Positions 61,332 through 64,000 of a DNA stretch of 64,000 nucleotides are shown one piece after another. The notes beneath the pieces were generated by a model, which saw only the letters and a program-made list of their open reading frames with translations, ran no database searches and had not been told where the DNA came from. This DNA is from Marinobacter oulmenensis (lineage in GTDB: Bacteria > Pseudomonadota > Gammaproteobacteria > Pseudomonadales > Oleiphilaceae), in assembly GCF_014201735.1 (NCBI RefSeq), contig NZ_JACHFE010000006.1, forward strand, positions 186,001 to 250,000, given 5' to 3'. The first letter of the stretch is position 1. Each line of letters opens with the position of its first letter. A program made the translations under genes and the position numbers.

Positions 61332-61643
61332 CGAGTTCGGCTCCTGTTGGCTTTGTCGGGGGATTCAGGCGGGAGAGATTCTGCCATGAATTGGGGTGGG
61401 ATTCATGGGTGGTTTTCTATTTTTGGGGAAGGCCGTGGGGTATCCGCCGTACTCATTGTTTGAGAGCTATTCGTTATGAAGGGAGGTCTTGGTACAAAAG
61501 TCTGCCGGCGATGGGGTGGGGGTATGTTTTTCTGCCGGAAAAAGATGTCTGAGCGAAGCGAGTTATTTTTCCAAAGAAAAACATACCCCCACCCCGGCGC
61601 CAACCACCGAGGTAGGGATCTCAAATCTCAGGAATACCGAAAA
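61332..61643. other. Intergenic region cysN-yejK with one hairpin element
   Basis: 312 bases without a gene. Family C copy 2 (61513-61595) lies 49 bases past the cysN stop and is the only structure seen; it may act as the 3' end of the cysDN transcript. Confidence 0.75.
61513..61595. repeat. Family C core-in-hairpin element, copy 2
   Basis: Outer arms 61513-61533 and 61575-61595 are perfectly complementary over 21 bp. After a small internal loop GGAAAAA/TTTTTCC continues the stem. The apical core (61544-61565) shares TGTCTGAGCGAAGCGAGTT with copy 1. GCGAAGC inside it is known to form an unusually stable mini-hairpin in single-stranded DNA. Confidence 0.86.
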
Positions 61644-63302
61644 TCAGATCCGCTTACCGCGAACCAGCTCCTGAACCAGACCGGACACAGCCGCAGGAAT
61701 GTCCTGCTCGGTGTCGGCTGTCAGTGTCGCGTTGGCCACATCCGAACCGAGGTTCTCGGCAATGGCGATCAGGCCATGGGCCGTCAGCAACTGGGCCACG
61801 CTGCGCCGTTCATCGGCAACGCCCGTGTTGGCTTCAGACACCACCACGGCCGTCTTGCCCTGGTCGAACAGGGCGCGCTCAAGCGCCACAGCCAGGGCCG
61901 GCGCCTGTTTGCCGTTGCAGGCAATGATGGCCGGTTTCTGGGCCAGGCGGCGAGCGCGCTCTTCGACGGTCACCGGGTCCAGTGACTCGGTACCATCGGC
62001 CAGCCCTTCGATCATGCCGGCACCAATGGTGATGTTGGTCAGCCGGTCAATGATGATAAAGCTGCCCGTTACCGGGTTGCGCTGGTAGGCATCGAACGCG
62101 ATGGGCTGGTTGAGCGTGAGCTCACACAGGCCGATTTCGTTCAGTTGGAGCTGCTCCGGGTCGGCGCTCTGCTCCAGGGTGTTGACGTCGGTCTGGTAAT
62201 GGATCTTCTTGACGGTCCCGGAGGTGAACGTTGGTCCGAGCTTGATGTCATACAGCCGGCCGGTTTCCAGGGGATCATCAATCATCCAGACAATGTTGGC
62301 GTTGAAACGGTTGGCCACTTCCGGCTCATCCGCCACCTTCACCAGCATGTCGCCCCTGCTGATGTCGATTTCATCTTCCAGGGTCAGGGTAATCGCCTGG
62401 TCAATGAAGGCTTCTTCCATCTTGCCATCGAAGGTCACGATGTCTTTGACCTTGCTGGTACGGCGGGAGGGCAGGGCCATGACTTCCTCACCCGGGCGGA
62501 TCAGGCCGGAGGCAATGGTGCCGCAGAAGCCGCGGAAGTCGAGGTTCGGACGGTTGACGTACTGCACCGGAAAGCGGAAGTGTTCCAGGTTCTTGTCCCG
62601 GGAGACTTCCACGGTTTCCAGAATTTCCATCAGCGGCTGGCCGGTAAACCAGGGCGTGTTGTCGCTGTGGCTGACCACGTTGTCGCCTTCCAGTGCGGAA
62701 ATCGGTACAAACCGGATGTCTTTCAGGCCCAGGCGGGCGGCGAACGCCAGATAGTCGTCCTTGATTTCGTTAAAGCGCTCTTCGCTGAAATCCACCAGGT
62801 CCATCTTGTTCACAGCCACCACGATGTGGCGAATGCCCAGCAGCGAGGCAATGTAGGAATGCCGGCGGGTCTGGGTCAGTACGCCGTGGCGGGCGTCGAT
62901 CATCAGGATCGCCAGTTGTGCCGTGGAGGCGCCGGTGGCCATGTTGCGGGTGTACTGCTCGTGGCCCGGGGTGTCGGCGATGATGAATTTGCGCTTGTCA
63001 GTGGAGAAGTAGCGATAGGCGACATCGATGGTGATGCCCTGTTCCCGCTCGGCCTGCAGGCCGTCCACTAGCAGGGCCAAGTCCAGCTTTTCGCCGGTGG
63101 TGCCCATCTTGGCGCTGTCGGTTTTCAGGCTGGCCATATGATCTTCATAGATCATCTTGGTGTCATGCAGCAAGCGCCCGATCAGGGTGCTCTTGCCATC
63201 ATCCACGCTGCCGCAGGTCAGCAGCCGCAGCAGTTCCTTGTTTTCGTGCTGTTTCAGGTAGGCCTGAATATCTTCGGCAATCAGGTCGGACTGGTGTGAC
63301 AT
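61644..63302 (-). CDS. cysN: Sulfate adenylyltransferase subunit 1 with vestigial APS-kinase tail
   Basis: 552 residues. CysN, a GTPase, drives APS formation by CysD. G1 is [10 protein letters not shown]3 DTPGHEQY and G4 NKMD, with EF-Tu-like domains to about residue 440. Residues 444-552 align by eye with the start of a CysC domain ([16 protein letters not shown], then [11 protein letters not shown]), but the GLSGSGKST P-loop is lost ([10 protein letters not shown]) and most of the rest is missing. E. coli CysN has 475 residues and Pseudomonas CysNC about 630, so this is intermediate. The ATG at 63302 begins [12 protein letters not shown], one base after the cysD stop. Confidence 0.93.
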   Translation of the reverse strand: MSHQSDLIAEDIQAYLKQHENKELLRLLTCGSVDDGKSTLIGRLLHDTKMIYEDHMASLKTDSAKMGTTGEKLDLALLVDGLQAEREQGITIDVAYRYFSTDKRKFIIADTPGHEQYTRNMATGASTAQLAILMIDARHGVLTQTRRHSYIASLLGIRHIVVAVNKMDLVDFSEERFNEIKDDYLAFAARLGLKDIRFVPISALEGDNVVSHSDNTPWFTGQPLMEILETVEVSRDKNLEHFRFPVQYVNRPNLDFRGFCGTIASGLIRPGEEVMALPSRRTSKVKDIVTFDGKMEEAFIDQAITLTLEDEIDISRGDMLVKVADEPEVANRFNANIVWMIDDPLETGRLYDIKLGPTFTSGTVKKIHYQTDVNTLEQSADPEQLQLNEIGLCELTLNQPIAFDAYQRNPVTGSFIIIDRLTNITIGAGMIEGLADGTESLDPVTVEERARRLAQKPAIIACNGKQAPALAVALERALFDQGKTAVVVSEANTGVADERRSVAQLLTAHGLIAIAENLGSDVANATLTADTEQDIPAAVSGLVQELVRGKRI

Positions 63303-63303
63303 C

Positions 63304-64000
63304 TCAGAAGTACCCTTCCCGCTTTTTCTGTTCCATGGAGCCCGCCGAGTCGTGGTCAATGACCCGACCCTGGCGCTCGGAGCTTTTTGCCAGCAGCATT
63401 TCCTGGATGATATCCGGCAGGGTGGCGGCCTCGGATTCGATGGCGCCGGTCAGCGGATAGCAGCCGAGGGTGCGGAAGCGGACCGATTTCATCATCGGCT
63501 CTTCACCTTCCTTCAGCGGCATGCGGTCGTCATCGACCATGATCAGGGTGCCGTCGCGCTCTACTACCGGGCGTTTCTCGGCGAAGTACAGCGGAACGAT
63601 GTCGATGTTTTCCAGGTAGATGTACTGCCAGATATCCAGCTCGGTCCAGTTGGACAGGGGAAATACGCGAATACTCTCGCCCTTGTTGATCTTGCCGTTG
63701 TAGATATTCCACAGCTCCGGGCGCTGGTTTTTCGGGTCCCAGCGATGGTGCTCATCGCGGAAAGAGTAGACCCGCTCCTTGGCGCGGGATTTTTCCTCGT
63801 CCCGGCGCGCGCCGCCAAAGGCGGCATCGAACTTGTACTTGTCCAGGGCCTGTTTCAGGGCCTGTGTTTTCATGATGTCGGTGTGCTTGGCGCTGCCATG
63901 GGTGAACGGGCCCACGCCCTGTTTCACGCCTTCCTGGTTGGTATGCACGATCAGGTCCAGGCCATACCGGCTGACCTGTTTATCCCGGAATTCGATCATG
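63304..64000 (-). CDS. cysD: Sulfate adenylyltransferase subunit 2, partial (N-terminus outside window)
   Basis: The C-terminal 232 or so residues of CysD (E. coli, 302 residues); the frame runs off the right edge, so the ATG at 63999 is internal. CysD adenylates sulfate to [19 protein letters not shown] and [15 protein letters not shown] are family signatures of this PAPS reductase-like fold. The first about 70 residues, including the PP-loop, are not visible. It is followed by cysN after one base. Confidence 0.95.
   Translation of the reverse strand, partial: MIEFRDKQVSRYGLDLIVHTNQEGVKQGVGPFTHGSAKHTDIMKTQALKQALDKYKFDAAFGGARRDEEKSRAKERVYSFRDEHHRWDPKNQRPELWNIYNGKINKGESIRVFPLSNWTELDIWQYIYLENIDIVPLYFAEKRPVVERDGTLIMVDDDRMPLKEGEEPMMKSVRFRTLGCYPLTGAIESEAATLPDIIQEMLLAKSSERQGRVIDHDSAGSMEQKKREGYF

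Noticed and set aside
57330-61595. Hairpin elements as integron attC sites or a CRISPR array
   Set aside because: No integrase, cassette genes, R-box GTTRRRY pair, regular spacing or cas genes; elements are scattered between housekeeping genes.

Overview
The window is a GC-rich gammaproteobacterial chromosome segment. Gene content and order point to Marinobacter or a close relative: the run parC-serB-fimX, then epmB/efp/epmA-psd-motAB-rsgA-orn-queG-nnr-tsaE-amiB-mutL-miaA-hfq-hflX-hflK-hflC-hisZ-purA, follows the order known from Pseudomonas. The genus is an inference; no rRNA or tRNA gene lies in the window to test it. Almost all of it is densely packed housekeeping sequence, with no prophage, insertion sequence or CRISPR array.

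Layout. 1-4.4 kb: the start of an EAL-domain protein, a cytochrome b561/YceI pair, a chemoreceptor and a small membrane protein. 4.6-12.2 kb: parC, serB, a FimX-type c-di-GMP protein and a large PilZ-like protein. 12.3-15.9 kb: EF-P with both beta-lysylation enzymes (epmB, efp, epmA), then psd. 16-17.9 kb: the motAB flagellar stator. 17.9-33.7 kb: ribosome maturation, RNA turnover, queuosine, NAD(P)HX repair, tRNA t6A, cell-wall amidase, mismatch repair, tRNA prenylation, hfq, the HflX/HflKC group, hisZ and purA. 33.8-38.2 kb: cmoB/cmoA, a small membrane-anchored protein, the SrkA kinase and an FAD oxidoreductase. 38.2-43 kb: comF divergent from a bioBFCD biotin operon that lacks bioH. 43-48.1 kb: two small or unusual proteins, then two paralogous ~600-residue acyl-CoA dehydrogenases. 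48.2-57.2 kb: envelope and translation genes (holA, lptE, leuS, ybeL-type, lnt, corC, ybeY, ybeZ). 57.7-64 kb: miaB, trmH, yejK, cysN and the 3' part of cysD.

The most unusual signal is non-coding. Six intergenic elements (one inside the bio operon, five between 57.3 and 61.6 kb) each have a conserved core enclosed by a long inverted repeat whose outer arms differ between copies but stay complementary within a copy. Families A (40061, 57330) and B (57531, 59261) share a plan: a core starting ACGCT with two small internal hairpins. Family C (59419, 61513) has a short apical core containing GCGAAGC. The pairing is kept while the arm sequence changes, which suggests that the folded DNA or RNA is what is selected or mobilised.

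Other points: CysN carries a collapsed APS-kinase domain without its P-loop; a BirA-like operator overlaps a sigma70-type promoter of bioB; a tandem PsrA-like operator overlaps the promoter of the first acyl-CoA dehydrogenase; and MutL carries the endonuclease motif expected of MutH-less bacteria.
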